Assembly: GCA_007125845.1 (NCBI GenBank) | Contig: SLCK01000069.1 | Location: 1 to 51,536, forward strand | Direction of reading: 5' to 3' | Origin: Gemmatimonadota bacterium | GTDB lineage: Bacteria > Gemmatimonadota > Gemmatimonadetes > Longimicrobiales > Gaopeijiaceae | Length of the DNA stretch: 51,536 bases | In this document: one piece after another, positions 43,239-51,077 of the stretch | Layout: each line of letters starts with the position of its first letter | Position numbering within the stretch: position 1 is the first letter of the stretch | The notes under the pieces: model-generated | What the model saw: only the letters and a program-made list of their open reading frames with translations | Told to the model about the DNA's origin: nothing | Databases searched by the model: none | Made by a program: the position numbers and the translations under genes

Positions 43239-44797
43239 CCCCTCCCGACCGCCCAGGACGCCCTCCCCTGGACCTCCTTCGGGCGCCGATCCTGGGACCC
43301 TTCCTCCGGTGGCGCCACGCCCGGACCGTGCTCCAGTCCATCTTCCTGGGGCTCGCGATCCTCATCATCCTCGACGGCCTGTTCGGGCCGCAACTCGCCC
43401 CCCTGAACCTGGCGGGGGTCCTCCCCTGGGTGCACTGGCGGGGCTTCGTGGTCCTGGCCCTCCTGGTGATCGGCAACCTCTTCTGCATGGCCTGTCCCTT
43501 CATGCTTCCCAGGAGACTGGCCAAACGATTCCTTCCCGCTTCGCGGTCCTGGCCGAGGGTTCTCCGCTCGAAGTGGGCGGCGGTTGCCCTGCTTCTCCTC
43601 TTCTTCTGGGCCTACGAGGCGTTCAATCTGTGGGCGAGCCCCTGGCTCACCGCCTGGGTGGCCCTCAGCTACTTCATCCTGGCCTTCGTGATCGACGGTT
43701 TCTTCAAGGGCGCGTCGTTCTGCAAGCATCTCTGTCCGATCGGACAGTTCCACTTCGTAAACGGCATGATCTCTCCGACCGAGGTGGCGGTTCGGGATCC
43801 GGAGGTTTGCGAGCGCTGCAGGACGAAGGACTGCATTCGCGGCCGCTACGCCGCCTCCCCCGGGGCGAGCGCCGAGGGACCCGAGCCGCTTCCCATTCGG
43901 ATGGACCGGAAGGAGGGTGTCGCGGTGCTCGAAGGTGGCGCCGCGCCGGGGCGGGCGCTGGGGAGGCGAGGGCTCGTTCAAGGCGGGTGCGAGCTCGCAC
44001 TCTTCCAGCCCCGCAAGGAAGGCAACCTGGACTGCACCTTCTGCCTGGAGTGCATCCACGCCTGTCCTCACGACAACGTGGGGATCCTCGTCCGCTCACC
44101 GGCCGCTGAGCTCGAACGCGACCCGGTGCGCTCCGGCATCGGGCGGATCTCACGGCGTCCGGACTTCGCCGCTCTCGCTCTCCTCCTCGTCTTCGCCGCC
44201 TTCGTGAATGCCTTCGGGATGGTGGAACCGGTCTTCGCTCTGCAGAGCTGGATGGCTTCGACTCTGGGAATCCCATGGGAATCGGTCACCCTCGCCCTCT
44301 TCTTCGGGATCGGGCTCGTGGTGGTGCCGTTCGGCCTGGTGGGAGCGACCGCTGCGGCCAGCCGCAGGCTCAGTGGGGGCGGCGACTCCCTCTCCCGACG
44401 AATCAGCACCTACGGTTGGGCCCTCGTCCCCCTCGGCTTCGGGATGTGGGCGGCCCACTACCTCTTCCACCTCCTCATCGGCGGGCTCACGCTCGTGCCC
44501 CTCGTCCAGGAGTACCTCGCCGACCTCGGCTTCTCGGGCGGGCCCGCGCCTCGCTCCGGCACGGGCGCGGTGGTGCCGGAGAGCTGGATCTTTCCCGTGG
44601 AGATCCTCCTCCTCCAGGGCGGCCTCTTCCTCAGCCTCATCGTGGGATATCGAATCGCCCGCAGGGAGGAGAGCGCTCCGCGGACGGCCGGCCTGGCCTT
44701 CCTTCCATGGGCCGTCCTCGCCACCTTGCTGACGGGATTGGGAATCTGGCTCCTCGTCCAGCCAATGGAGATGAGGGGAACCTTCCAAGCCATCTGA
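43235..44797 (+). CDS. Polytopic 4Fe-4S membrane protein (CcoG/FixG/NosR-like)
   Basis: A 520-residue inner-membrane protein with about nine helices. The first four (about 32-50, 70-90, 113-133, 138-157) include an intramembrane CMACP (Cys84, Cys87). A cytoplasmic domain has 10 Cys: C163-x3-C167-P, C192-x2-C195-x4-C200, C252, and C267-x2-C270-x2-C273-x3-C277-P, enough for two 4Fe-4S clusters. Five more helices follow. The CKHLCPIGQFHFVNG motif resembles CcoG/FixG and NosR/NapH family proteins, which move electrons or reduce Cu(II). The second set of helices is not in CcoG. The context with Sco1 and a FixH-like protein suggests metal-centre assembly for a terminal oxidase or reductase. Confidence 0.8.
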   Translation: MTPPDRPGRPPLDLLRAPILGPFLRWRHARTVLQSIFLGLAILIILDGLFGPQLAPLNLAGVLPWVHWRGFVVLALLVIGNLFCMACPFMLPRRLAKRFLPASRSWPRVLRSKWAAVALLLLFFWAYEAFNLWASPWLTAWVALSYFILAFVIDGFFKGASFCKHLCPIGQFHFVNGMISPTEVAVRDPEVCERCRTKDCIRGRYAASPGASAEGPEPLPIRMDRKEGVAVLEGGAAPGRALGRRGLVQGGCELALFQPRKEGNLDCTFCLECIHACPHDNVGILVRSPAAELERDPVRSGIGRISRRPDFAALALLLVFAAFVNAFGMVEPVFALQSWMASTLGIPWESVTLALFFGIGLVVVPFGLVGATAAASRRLSGGGDSLSRRISTYGWALVPLGFGMWAAHYLFHLLIGGLTLVPLVQEYLADLGFSGGPAPRSGTGAVVPESWIFPVEILLLQGGLFLSLIVGYRIARREESAPRTAGLAFLPWAVLATLLTGLGIWLLVQPMEMRGTFQAI

Positions 44798-44810
44798 CCG
44801 GAGCATTTTC

Positions 44811-45359
44811 GTGGAACGACCGCGCGGCCTCGGGGAGCCTCGCCGAGCTCCGAGCCATCGCGAGTCCTGCCTCGTCGCCATTCTCGCTCTCCTGCTCCTG
44901 CTACCGCTTGAGCTCGGGGCCAATGGCGGTATGCTCCGCCTGGCAAACCTGACGATGGGAGCCTACCGGGTCTCGATCTACACAGACCCGACGCCCGTTC
45001 GCCCCGACTCGCTCGACGTGAGCGTCCTCGTGGTCCAGGAGGGGCTCGTGGGTGTGCCGGAAGGACTCGAGGTCCTGGTGAGACCGCGGCCGCTACGCGA
45101 GCCGGGTCCGGAGCGGGAAGTCCGGGCCACGCGCGAGCAGGCCGATGATCCCCGCTACTACGCCGCGAAATTCGGGCTGGGCGTGGAAGGACCGTGGGAG
45201 ATCGTCGTGGAGGTGAGGGGGGAGGCCGGGCAGGGATCTGCCTCCTTCGAGGTGATCGCGAGGGAACCCGGGCTACTGGGTCACCCTGCGGCCCTTATCC
45301 TCATGCTCTTTCTCCCGCTCGCGCTCGCCGGGTGGTGGCTGCTCCGGCAGGACAGCTGA
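44811..45359 (+). CDS. Membrane-anchored extracytoplasmic protein, unknown
   Basis: A 182-residue protein: an N-terminal signal/anchor (about residues 21-36), a beta-rich domain (YRVSIYTDPTPVRPDSLDVSVLVV, then GPWEIVVEVRGEAGQGSASFEVIA) and a C-terminal membrane helix (about 157-176). The domain reads like the FixH/CopC Ig-like class but has no clear metal ligands. The GTG start has GGAG 8 nt upstream and lies 13 nt after the Fe-S protein, so it belongs to the Sco module. Its stop is 7 nt from the stop of the convergent DCC gene. Confidence 0.65.
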   Translation: MERPRGLGEPRRAPSHRESCLVAILALLLLLPLELGANGGMLRLANLTMGAYRVSIYTDPTPVRPDSLDVSVLVVQEGLVGVPEGLEVLVRPRPLREPGPEREVRATREQADDPRYYAAKFGLGVEGPWEIVVEVRGEAGQGSASFEVIAREPGLLGHPAALILMLFLPLALAGWWLLRQDS

Positions 45360-45366
45360 CACGCGA

Positions 45367-45840
45367 TCAGCGGCCTGGCCCGGAGTCGGAGTCCTCGTCC
45401 GAAACGGCTTCCCCGGTGGAGTCTGGAAACTCGCCGGCCACCCCGCAGTGATCTCCACACCCGAAGCGTCTGCGATTCCTGGCCACCAAGCGGTAGGCGC
45501 CCTGGGCGATCCGCCGCACACCTGGAACCCGAAACGCTGGCGCGAGCCGACGCCAGCGAGGGACCATCTTCAGGAGCTCCTCGGCGGCCCGTGCGCCCTC
45601 CCACCTCTGCCCGTCGGATCGCACGAGCTGGATCGCCTCGCGCATCCGCTCGTCGGGTATGTCGGGGAATCGGTGCGGAACCTCGGAATCCTGATAGGGC
45701 AACGCCTCGACCGACACCCGAGGAGAGGAGCGCTCGAACCACTCGACCGAGCGTCGACAGATCTCGCACGCGCCGTCGTACAGGAGTACGTGCGAGGCGC
45801 CTGCTGGCTCGGGCCCTCCAGACGCCCCGGCCCGGCTCAT
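45367..45840 (-). CDS. DCC family thiol-disulfide protein (DUF393)
   Basis: A 157-residue thioredoxin-like protein of the DCC family, named for its DxxCxxC motif, seen here as DGACEIC after LLYDG. Other marks are VEALPYQDSE and a WEGARAAEELL helix. It also has a distal FGCGDHCG with two extra Cys. Members are presumed disulfide oxidoreductases of unknown partner. The ATG at 45840 overlaps the upstream ATP-grasp gene by 4 nt. The frame is open upstream but only re-reads that gene. Confidence 0.85.
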   Translation of the reverse strand: MSRAGASGGPEPAGASHVLLYDGACEICRRSVEWFERSSPRVSVEALPYQDSEVPHRFPDIPDERMREAIQLVRSDGQRWEGARAAEELLKMVPRWRRLAPAFRVPGVRRIAQGAYRLVARNRRRFGCGDHCGVAGEFPDSTGEAVSDEDSDSGPGR

Positions 45841-47015
45841 GTGGGGTACGCGATTGAGACCCGCGAGGCACCCTCCAGGGCCCGAGATCGGGCCTCCTCT
45901 GCAGTGCCTCCCGCGGCGAGCACCCAACCGAGCTTCCGTCCCGATAGCCCCCGTCCCCTCTCGAAGACCAGGATCTGCGCAGTCTCGACCTGGAGCGCCC
46001 GCTCAATGCCACGGGGCTCGATCGCGCCGCCGTTCCGTCCGGCGAGAATCGCCGCAGCCGCGGAGGGACCATGGAAGCGCACGGTGGGAACCGGAAGACC
46101 GAGGATCGCCCGAAGATGAAGGTCGAACGAGGAGAGGTCGTGGGAAAGCAGGGTCACGATTCCGGTCTCTCGGGGACCGACCGAGAGACCGGAGAGGATG
46201 ACTTCATCGTCGGTCAAGAAGAAGTCGGCGGCGAAAAGCCCCTTGTCGCCAACACGGTTAGCGAGCGCTTCGGCTGCCTCTCCGGCCCGCGTCAACTCGG
46301 ATTCCGAGATCTCGGAAGGGACCCACGCCTCGCGTCTCTCCCCCTGCTCCTCACGAAAGGCGATGGGTTCCAGGAAACGCGTCATCGCTCCCCCGGCCCT
46401 GAGGGCGAGCAGGGTGACTTCGGTTCGAAAGTCGATGAACTCCTCCACCAGGAGCCGGCGGTCTCCCGACGGAGCCTCCTCCTGCGCGAAGGCCCAGGCC
46501 AACGACACCCTCGCGGATCCGGACACGACGCTGCGCCCCCGTCCCCCGGACAGGGCGGCGGGCTTCACGACGCAGGGGTAGCCGACCTCTTCGCAGACTT
46601 CGTGCAGCTCCTCCTCCGAAGAGGCGAAGGCGAAGCGGGGGACTCGCAGGCCGAGCTCGCCGTCGGCCACCACGGCGAAGCTTTCCCGGTCTCTGAGGAG
46701 CTCCGAGGTGCGGGTGCTCGGGACCACGGGAGTGCCGTCTTCCTCCACCGCTCGGAGCCCCTCGATCTCCACGTCGTCGGTGACGGAGACGACCACGTCG
46801 GGGGCGTAGCTCCTCACCACGCCCCTGAGCGCCGCACCGTCCGCGAGCGGGACCACCTCCCGGATGTCAGCCACACGCATCGCCGGCGCCGCCGGATCTC
46901 CGTCCGCGGCGATCACCCGGACGCCAAGCCGACGAGCGGAGATCGCCAGCTCCCGACCCAACTCCCCTCCTCCAGCCAGGAGAATCGATCGACGACCGCT
47001 GCGCTCGATGCTCAT
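45837..47015 (-). CDS. PurT-like ATP-grasp protein with altered metal site
   Basis: A 392-residue ATP-grasp enzyme matching formate-dependent GAR transformylase PurT in length and layout: GGGELGRELAISARRLGVRVIA (N-domain), AMRVADIREVVPLADGAALR, YPCVVKPAALSGGRG (ATP loop) and GIVTLLSHDLSSFDLHLRAILGLPV. However, the PurT catalytic stretch EVSPRPHDTG reads GLSVGPRETG, so Gly276 stands where the second Mg-binding Glu is expected, and Asp264 where the first Glu is expected. VPEIEA is VSVTDD. It may be a neofunctionalised paralogue or inactive. GGGAGGGG precedes the ATG. It is coupled to the DCC gene. Confidence 0.8.
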   Translation of the reverse strand: MSIERSGRRSILLAGGGELGRELAISARRLGVRVIAADGDPAAPAMRVADIREVVPLADGAALRGVVRSYAPDVVVSVTDDVEIEGLRAVEEDGTPVVPSTRTSELLRDRESFAVVADGELGLRVPRFAFASSEEELHEVCEEVGYPCVVKPAALSGGRGRSVVSGSARVSLAWAFAQEEAPSGDRRLLVEEFIDFRTEVTLLALRAGGAMTRFLEPIAFREEQGERREAWVPSEISESELTRAGEAAEALANRVGDKGLFAADFFLTDDEVILSGLSVGPRETGIVTLLSHDLSSFDLHLRAILGLPVPTVRFHGPSAAAAILAGRNGGAIEPRGIERALQVETAQILVFERGRGLSGRKLGWVLAAGGTAEEARSRALEGASRVSIAYPT

Positions 47016-47211
47016 CGCCCCTCCCTTGCCACCAATGGTCCAGGATGAAGAAGAAGCTATCTTCCAGGGAGTCGGACCGCCACGTGGGCCTCCCGTCCGG
47101 TGTCGGGGCTGTCTCTCGACCGATAGCTTCCGAGCCCGTTCGCGGAAGGGGTCGACATCTCCTCCGCTTGCTTCCTCCGCTCGCGCCCGAAAGAGCCACG
47201 TCACCGAATCC

Positions 47212-48162
47212 ATGGTCAAGACGAACCGGTACCCCGTCGAACAGCTCGAGAAGCGCCTGGCCGGTGCCGTCCTCGAACGCGACGTCGCCCTGGCCCCCTT
47301 CACCACCTTTCAGATCGGCGGATCGGCCGATCTCTTCGTCCGGGCTCGCACCCCCGACCAGCTCGTCGCGGCCGTCTCAGCGGCACGTGAGCTCGGCGTC
47401 CCCCACTTCCTCCTGGGCCGAGGTGCCAACATCCTGGTGGCCGACCGAGGCTTCCGTGGACTCGTGATCCGGTCCGAGGTGGGGGGCGTCCGGTTTCTTG
47501 ACGACATCCGGGTCGAAGCGGGGGCCGGTGTCGAAACCTATCCGGATCTCATCCAGGCCACGGTTTCGCGGGGCCTCGGTGGGCTCCACCACTTCGTGGG
47601 CATTCCAAGCACCGTCGGAGGCGCTCTCTGGCAGAACCTGCACTTCCTGTCTCCGGCCCCTGCTCGGGAGCGTACGGTTTTCATCGAGGAAATCCTGGAG
47701 TCGGCTCGACTGCTCACTGAGGAGGGGGAGCTCCTCACGGTCGACGTGGACTACTTCCAGTTCGGGTACGACGACTCGATCCTCCACCACCGGGACGACA
47801 TCGTCCTCTCGGCGACCTTCCGCCTCGAGCCCACGCCGATCGAGGAGCTCCGCGAGGTGATCCGGGGCAATCTCTCCTGGAGGGAGGATCGACACCCCGA
47901 CCTATGGCTCTACCCCTGCGCCGGATCGATCTTCAAGAAGATCGACGGGATCGGAGCCGGGAGGCTGATCGACGAGTGCGGGCTCAAGGGATACGTCCAC
48001 GGAGGAGCCGGGATCTTCCACAAGCACGCCAACATCGTCGTCAACCTCGGGGGAGCCACGGCGGAGGAAGTGCGCTATCTGGTCGACCTGGCCCGGGATA
48101 CCGTTCTCGAGAGGCTGGGGTACGAGCTCGAACCCGAGATCACCTTCATCGGCGAGTTCTAG
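47212..48162 (+). CDS. murB: UDP-N-acetylenolpyruvoylglucosamine reductase, divergent
   Basis: Flavoenzyme of peptidoglycan precursor synthesis (UDP-MurNAc formation). FAD domain marks: APFTTFQIGGSADLF, FLLGRGANILVADRGFRGLVI, and GIPSTVGGALWQN. Substrate domain: YPCAGSIFKK with the proton-donor Ser239, and FHKHANIVVN. The expected FxYRxS motif is FGYDDS, so the conserved Arg (Arg159 in E. coli) is Asp187. The WQNLHFLSP loop is also unusual. It is 316 residues. The start ATG 47212 has a weak ribosome binding site. It is divergent from the PurT-like gene; the 196-nt gap shows no other feature. Confidence 0.88.
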   Translation: MVKTNRYPVEQLEKRLAGAVLERDVALAPFTTFQIGGSADLFVRARTPDQLVAAVSAARELGVPHFLLGRGANILVADRGFRGLVIRSEVGGVRFLDDIRVEAGAGVETYPDLIQATVSRGLGGLHHFVGIPSTVGGALWQNLHFLSPAPARERTVFIEEILESARLLTEEGELLTVDVDYFQFGYDDSILHHRDDIVLSATFRLEPTPIEELREVIRGNLSWREDRHPDLWLYPCAGSIFKKIDGIGAGRLIDECGLKGYVHGGAGIFHKHANIVVNLGGATAEEVRYLVDLARDTVLERLGYELEPEITFIGEF

Positions 48163-48174
48163 AAGGTTGTTGAA

Positions 48175-48192
48175 GAAGGGGCGTCGCCCTTC
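48175..48192 (+). terminator. Short hairpin after murB
   Basis: GAAGGG (48175-48180) pairs with CCCTTC (48187-48192) around a 6-nt loop, 12 nt after the murB stop. No T-run follows. It may be a weak terminator. The rest of 48193-48287 shows nothing. Confidence 0.3.
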
Positions 48193-48287
48193 GGCCGGGC
48201 CCTCCCCGGTCCCCTTGACCTGCACTCGGGGGGTGCGTTCCTTCGGTGCATTGAAACCTCGTGCGTGTCCTCCAACGGAGCCGTCCC

Positions 48288-48848
48288 ATGATCGAGCTCG
48301 TGTACCGTCCCTGGCCCTGGTGGGTCGCCGGTCCCCTGATCGGACTCTTCGTTCCCATTCTCCTTCTCCTGGGAAACCGGCTTTTTGGGGTGAGTGCCAA
48401 CCTGCGGCACATCTGCGCGGCCACCCTCCCCTCTCCGACCGAGTACCTCCGCTACGACTGGAAGGGTAAGGGAGGATGGAACCTGGCCTTCGCGGGAGGC
48501 ATCGTTCTCGGAGGCTTCCTCGCGGGATACGTCTTCGCCAACCCGGAGCCGATCGCGATCGCCGCTGCGACCCAGGCGGACCTGTCCGCACTCGGGATCA
48601 CGGACTTCGAAGGGCTGGTCCCGGCGGACCTCTTCGCCATTGAAGCGCTCTCGTCGCTTCGCGGCTGGATCGTCCTGGGGCTGGGAGGCTTCCTCGTCGG
48701 CTTTGGAGCGGCCTGGGCGGGCGGGTGCACCTCGGGACACGGCATCGCGGGGCTGGGCGACCTGCAGCTCCCGAGCTTGATCGCGATCGCCTCCTTCTTC
48801 GTGGGGGGGATCGCGACGACGCACCTCCTCCTTCCCCTGCTCTTCTGA
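48288..48848 (+). CDS. YeeE/YedE family transporter, first half (PmpA-like)
   Basis: A 186-residue membrane protein of the sulfur-transport superfamily (YeeE/TsuA). Four or five helices; the family Cys motif GAAWAGGCTSGHGIAGLG lies near residue 150. TsuA moves thiosulfate with essential Cys residues; short paired homologues (PmpA/PmpB) occur in many bacteria. The ATG at 48288 has CGGAG 8 nt upstream. It is 12 nt from its partner. Confidence 0.88.
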   Translation: MIELVYRPWPWWVAGPLIGLFVPILLLLGNRLFGVSANLRHICAATLPSPTEYLRYDWKGKGGWNLAFAGGIVLGGFLAGYVFANPEPIAIAAATQADLSALGITDFEGLVPADLFAIEALSSLRGWIVLGLGGFLVGFGAAWAGGCTSGHGIAGLGDLQLPSLIAIASFFVGGIATTHLLLPLLF

Positions 48849-48860
48849 AGGAGGCGTGAG

Positions 48861-49301
48861 ATGACTTCCTCGTCCAATCGAGCCCGCGGGCTTCTTGTGT
48901 ACCTCGTAATCGGCACTCTCTTCGGGTTCCTCATCACGAAGGGAGAGGTCATCTCCTGGTTCCGGATCCAGGAGATGTTCCGATTCCAGGGGTTCCACAT
49001 GTACGGAATCTTCGCCACGGCGCTGGCCGTTGCGATCCCCTCCGTCCTCCTCATCAAGAAGGGAAAGCTCCGCTCACTTGACGGAGAGCCGATCGTGATC
49101 CCGCCCAAAGTGCTGGGACGGGGCATCCGCTACGTCGTCGGAGGGCTTCTCTTTGGAGTGGGATGGGCGCTCACCGGTGCCTGTCCGGGTCCCCTCTTCG
49201 CCCTCCTGGGCGCGGGCATCCCGGCCATCGGAGTCGCCGTCATCTCCGCCATCCTGGGAACGTGGAGTTACGGAATGCTCCGGAGCCGCCTCCCCCACTG
49301 A
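48861..49301 (+). CDS. YeeE/YedE family transporter, second half (PmpB-like, DUF6691)
   Basis: A 146-residue membrane protein with four helices and the motif GWALTGACPGPLFALLGAG near residue 105, the second half-site of YeeE-type sulfur transporters. MYGIFATALAV and a conserved RFQGFHMYG also match the DUF6691 partner class. A strong ribosome binding site (GAAGGAGG) lies upstream of the ATG. With the previous gene it probably forms one heteromeric pore for a sulfur compound (inference). Confidence 0.88.
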   Translation: MTSSSNRARGLLVYLVIGTLFGFLITKGEVISWFRIQEMFRFQGFHMYGIFATALAVAIPSVLLIKKGKLRSLDGEPIVIPPKVLGRGIRYVVGGLLFGVGWALTGACPGPLFALLGAGIPAIGVAVISAILGTWSYGMLRSRLPH

Positions 49302-49302
49302 C

Positions 49303-49322
49303 GGGCTCTCGCTGACGAGCCC
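49303..49322 (+). terminator. Weak hairpin after the YeeE/YedE pair
   Basis: GGGCTC (49303-49308) pairs with GAGCCC (49317-49322) directly past the stop codon. No T-run follows. The remainder of 49323-49496 shows no gene and no LexA-type box I can defend. Confidence 0.3.
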
Positions 49323-49496
49323 CCCCGAGGTCGCCCCTTTTCCCGGAAGGCCACTTCGGCCGACCCGGCTCGCTGAGCGAACCTCCTCCTTGCTCCGGCC
49401 CCGAGCTCCGGTGTACCTTCCATCTTCGGCTTTTGTTCGGTACGATGACGCACACACCTCCTCGGATCCATGCCTCCCCCCATCCCCTCCTCCCGC

Positions 49497-50735
49497 ATGT
49501 CCACCTGTCTCTGGTTGCCGACCTTCGAGCTTCGTCTCGAGCTGGTGCGGACCCCGGAGCTGGACGCCACCTCGGTGGCCCTCCTCTCTCCGGGAGAGTC
49601 GGGGGGACAGCGGGACGTCTGGCAGGTATCGGAACGAGGAGCCCGACTCGGAGTGCGGCCGGGAATGCGGGTGTCCCGTGCCGTTTCACTCTGCCCCGCC
49701 CTCACCCTCCTCGAGCCCGATCCCGCTCACTATGATGTGGTCACGGGCGAGATCCTGGAGGTCCTCGAAGGGGTGAGCCCGGTGGTGCGACCCACGACTC
49801 CGGGCACCTTCCATGTGGGCGTCGACGGCCTGGAACGCCTGTACGGGCCTCCCCGAGCCCAGGTAGAACGGATCCTCCACACCCTGCTGGAAGTCCTGCC
49901 CCGTCCCCTGGTGGCCGCCATTCGAGCGGGTCGAGGTCCCGGTCTCTTCGGGGCCTCGATGGCGGCCGCTTCGGCCCGACCGGGATCTCCCGTCCTGGTG
50001 GAAGCGGAGGAGTTGCCCGGCTTCCTGGCTCCTCATTCCATCTCGGCCCTTCCCCTGTCGACGGAGGCGCTGGAGAGGTTGAAGCGCCTCGAGATCACCA
50101 CACTGGGAGACCTGGGAAAGCTTCCCCTCCCGGCACTCGTCCGTCACTTCGGAGCCCCGGGCCGGGAGGCCCGGGCTCTGGCGCGCGGGGAGCGCATCGA
50201 TCCGGTGCTCCCCCTGCACCGCCCCCGGCCCATCCGGGTCGCGCTCAACTTTCCCTCCCCCGTGGGAGAGCGGGGAACCCTCCACAGAGCGCTGGACCGA
50301 CTCCTGCAGCGGGGGCTGGATCGAGTGGAGCGTCGAGAGCGAAGCGTCCGGGGAGTCCGGATGGGAGGGCACCTGGAAGAAGGAGGGTCCTGGCAGGTGG
50401 AGGCCACCCTCCGGGAACCCTCCGCGCGCAGGGAGGACCTGGCCTATCCCCTGCGCGGCCGGATCGTCCTCTCCCCCCCTCCCCGGGCGCTGGAGAGCCT
50501 TTTCGTGGAGTTCTTCGATTTCGGAGCTCCGGCGTTCCAGCGCTCCCTCTTCCGCGAGAGGTCGACGGAAGGCGAGGATCGAATCTCACGGAACCTGCGG
50601 GAAGCGGTCCGCGAGCTCACCCTGAAGTTGGGCCACTCCCCCCTGTACCGGGTGGTCGAGGTCGATCCCTGGTCGCGGATCCCGGAACGGCGCCACGCGC
50701 TCATGGCGCTCGAGCCCCGGGATCCTGTCCGATGA
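49497..50735 (+). CDS. imuB: Y-family polymerase-like mutagenesis protein ImuB
   Basis: A 412-residue inactive Y-family polymerase homologue. ImuB proteins bridge the beta clamp and DnaE2 in SOS mutagenesis. The N-terminal CLWLPTFELRLELVR replaces the catalytic HIDMDAFF-type motif of DinB, and FHVGVDGLERLYG replaces the SIDE-type motif, so both acidic catalytic sites are lost, as in ImuB. HhH-like LERLKRLEITTLGDLGKLP follows. The ATG at 49497 fits the family start; an in-frame ATG at 49470 is possible. imuA is not upstream and dnaE2 is not in the window. The stop overlaps the next start by 4 nt. Confidence 0.85.
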   Translation: MSTCLWLPTFELRLELVRTPELDATSVALLSPGESGGQRDVWQVSERGARLGVRPGMRVSRAVSLCPALTLLEPDPAHYDVVTGEILEVLEGVSPVVRPTTPGTFHVGVDGLERLYGPPRAQVERILHTLLEVLPRPLVAAIRAGRGPGLFGASMAAASARPGSPVLVEAEELPGFLAPHSISALPLSTEALERLKRLEITTLGDLGKLPLPALVRHFGAPGREARALARGERIDPVLPLHRPRPIRVALNFPSPVGERGTLHRALDRLLQRGLDRVERRERSVRGVRMGGHLEEGGSWQVEATLREPSARREDLAYPLRGRIVLSPPPRALESLFVEFFDFGAPAFQRSLFRERSTEGEDRISRNLREAVRELTLKLGHSPLYRVVEVDPWSRIPERRHALMALEPRDPVR

Positions 50736-51025
50736 GAAACGCCACCCCTCTCCGGCCCCTGGGCTCCCCGTCCCCGATCCGCGTCCGAGTCGACCGGAGA
50801 GGGGACCCCGTGGAGGTGCGTGTCCGCGGTCGCGGAAGGCCCCGGAAAGTCGTGTCCATCCGGGAAAGCTGGCGGATCGACGACGAGTGGTGGAGGTGTC
50901 CCGTGTCCCGCCTCTACCACCAGGCCGTCCTGGAACAGGGCGAGATCCTGACCCTCTACCGCGATCTCATCGATGGGAGGTGGTACGTGCAGAAGGTTGG
51001 ACCTCCAACCGCACCGAACGGGTAG
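50732..51025 (+). CDS. DUF6504-like small protein
   Basis: A 97-residue basic beta-rich protein: SPSPIRVRVDRRGDPVEVRVRG, then ESWRIDDEWWRCPVSRLYHQAVLEQGEILTLYRDL in pieces, ending WYVQKV. The ESWRIDDEWW segment is characteristic of proteins coded beside imuB or dnaE2 in several bacteria. The 4-nt overlap with imuB supports a joint role in the mutagenic repair complex. The function is unknown. Confidence 0.75.
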   Translation: MRNATPLRPLGSPSPIRVRVDRRGDPVEVRVRGRGRPRKVVSIRESWRIDDEWWRCPVSRLYHQAVLEQGEILTLYRDLIDGRWYVQKVGPPTAPNG

Positions 51026-51077
51026 TTCGAAATTCAGCCGCTCTACCTCTCCCCCCATCGAAACAGGAGCTCCCATC

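Noticed and set aside
46864..47211. N-terminal extension of murB
   Set aside because: The frame stays open 116 codons upstream of ATG 47212, but this part is antisense to the PurT-like gene start and is Arg/Ser/Pro-rich with no MurB homology.
49400..49496. LexA/SOS box upstream of imuB
   Set aside because: A GTTCGGTACGAT stretch is present, but it matches neither the Gram-positive nor the proteobacterial LexA palindrome well enough.
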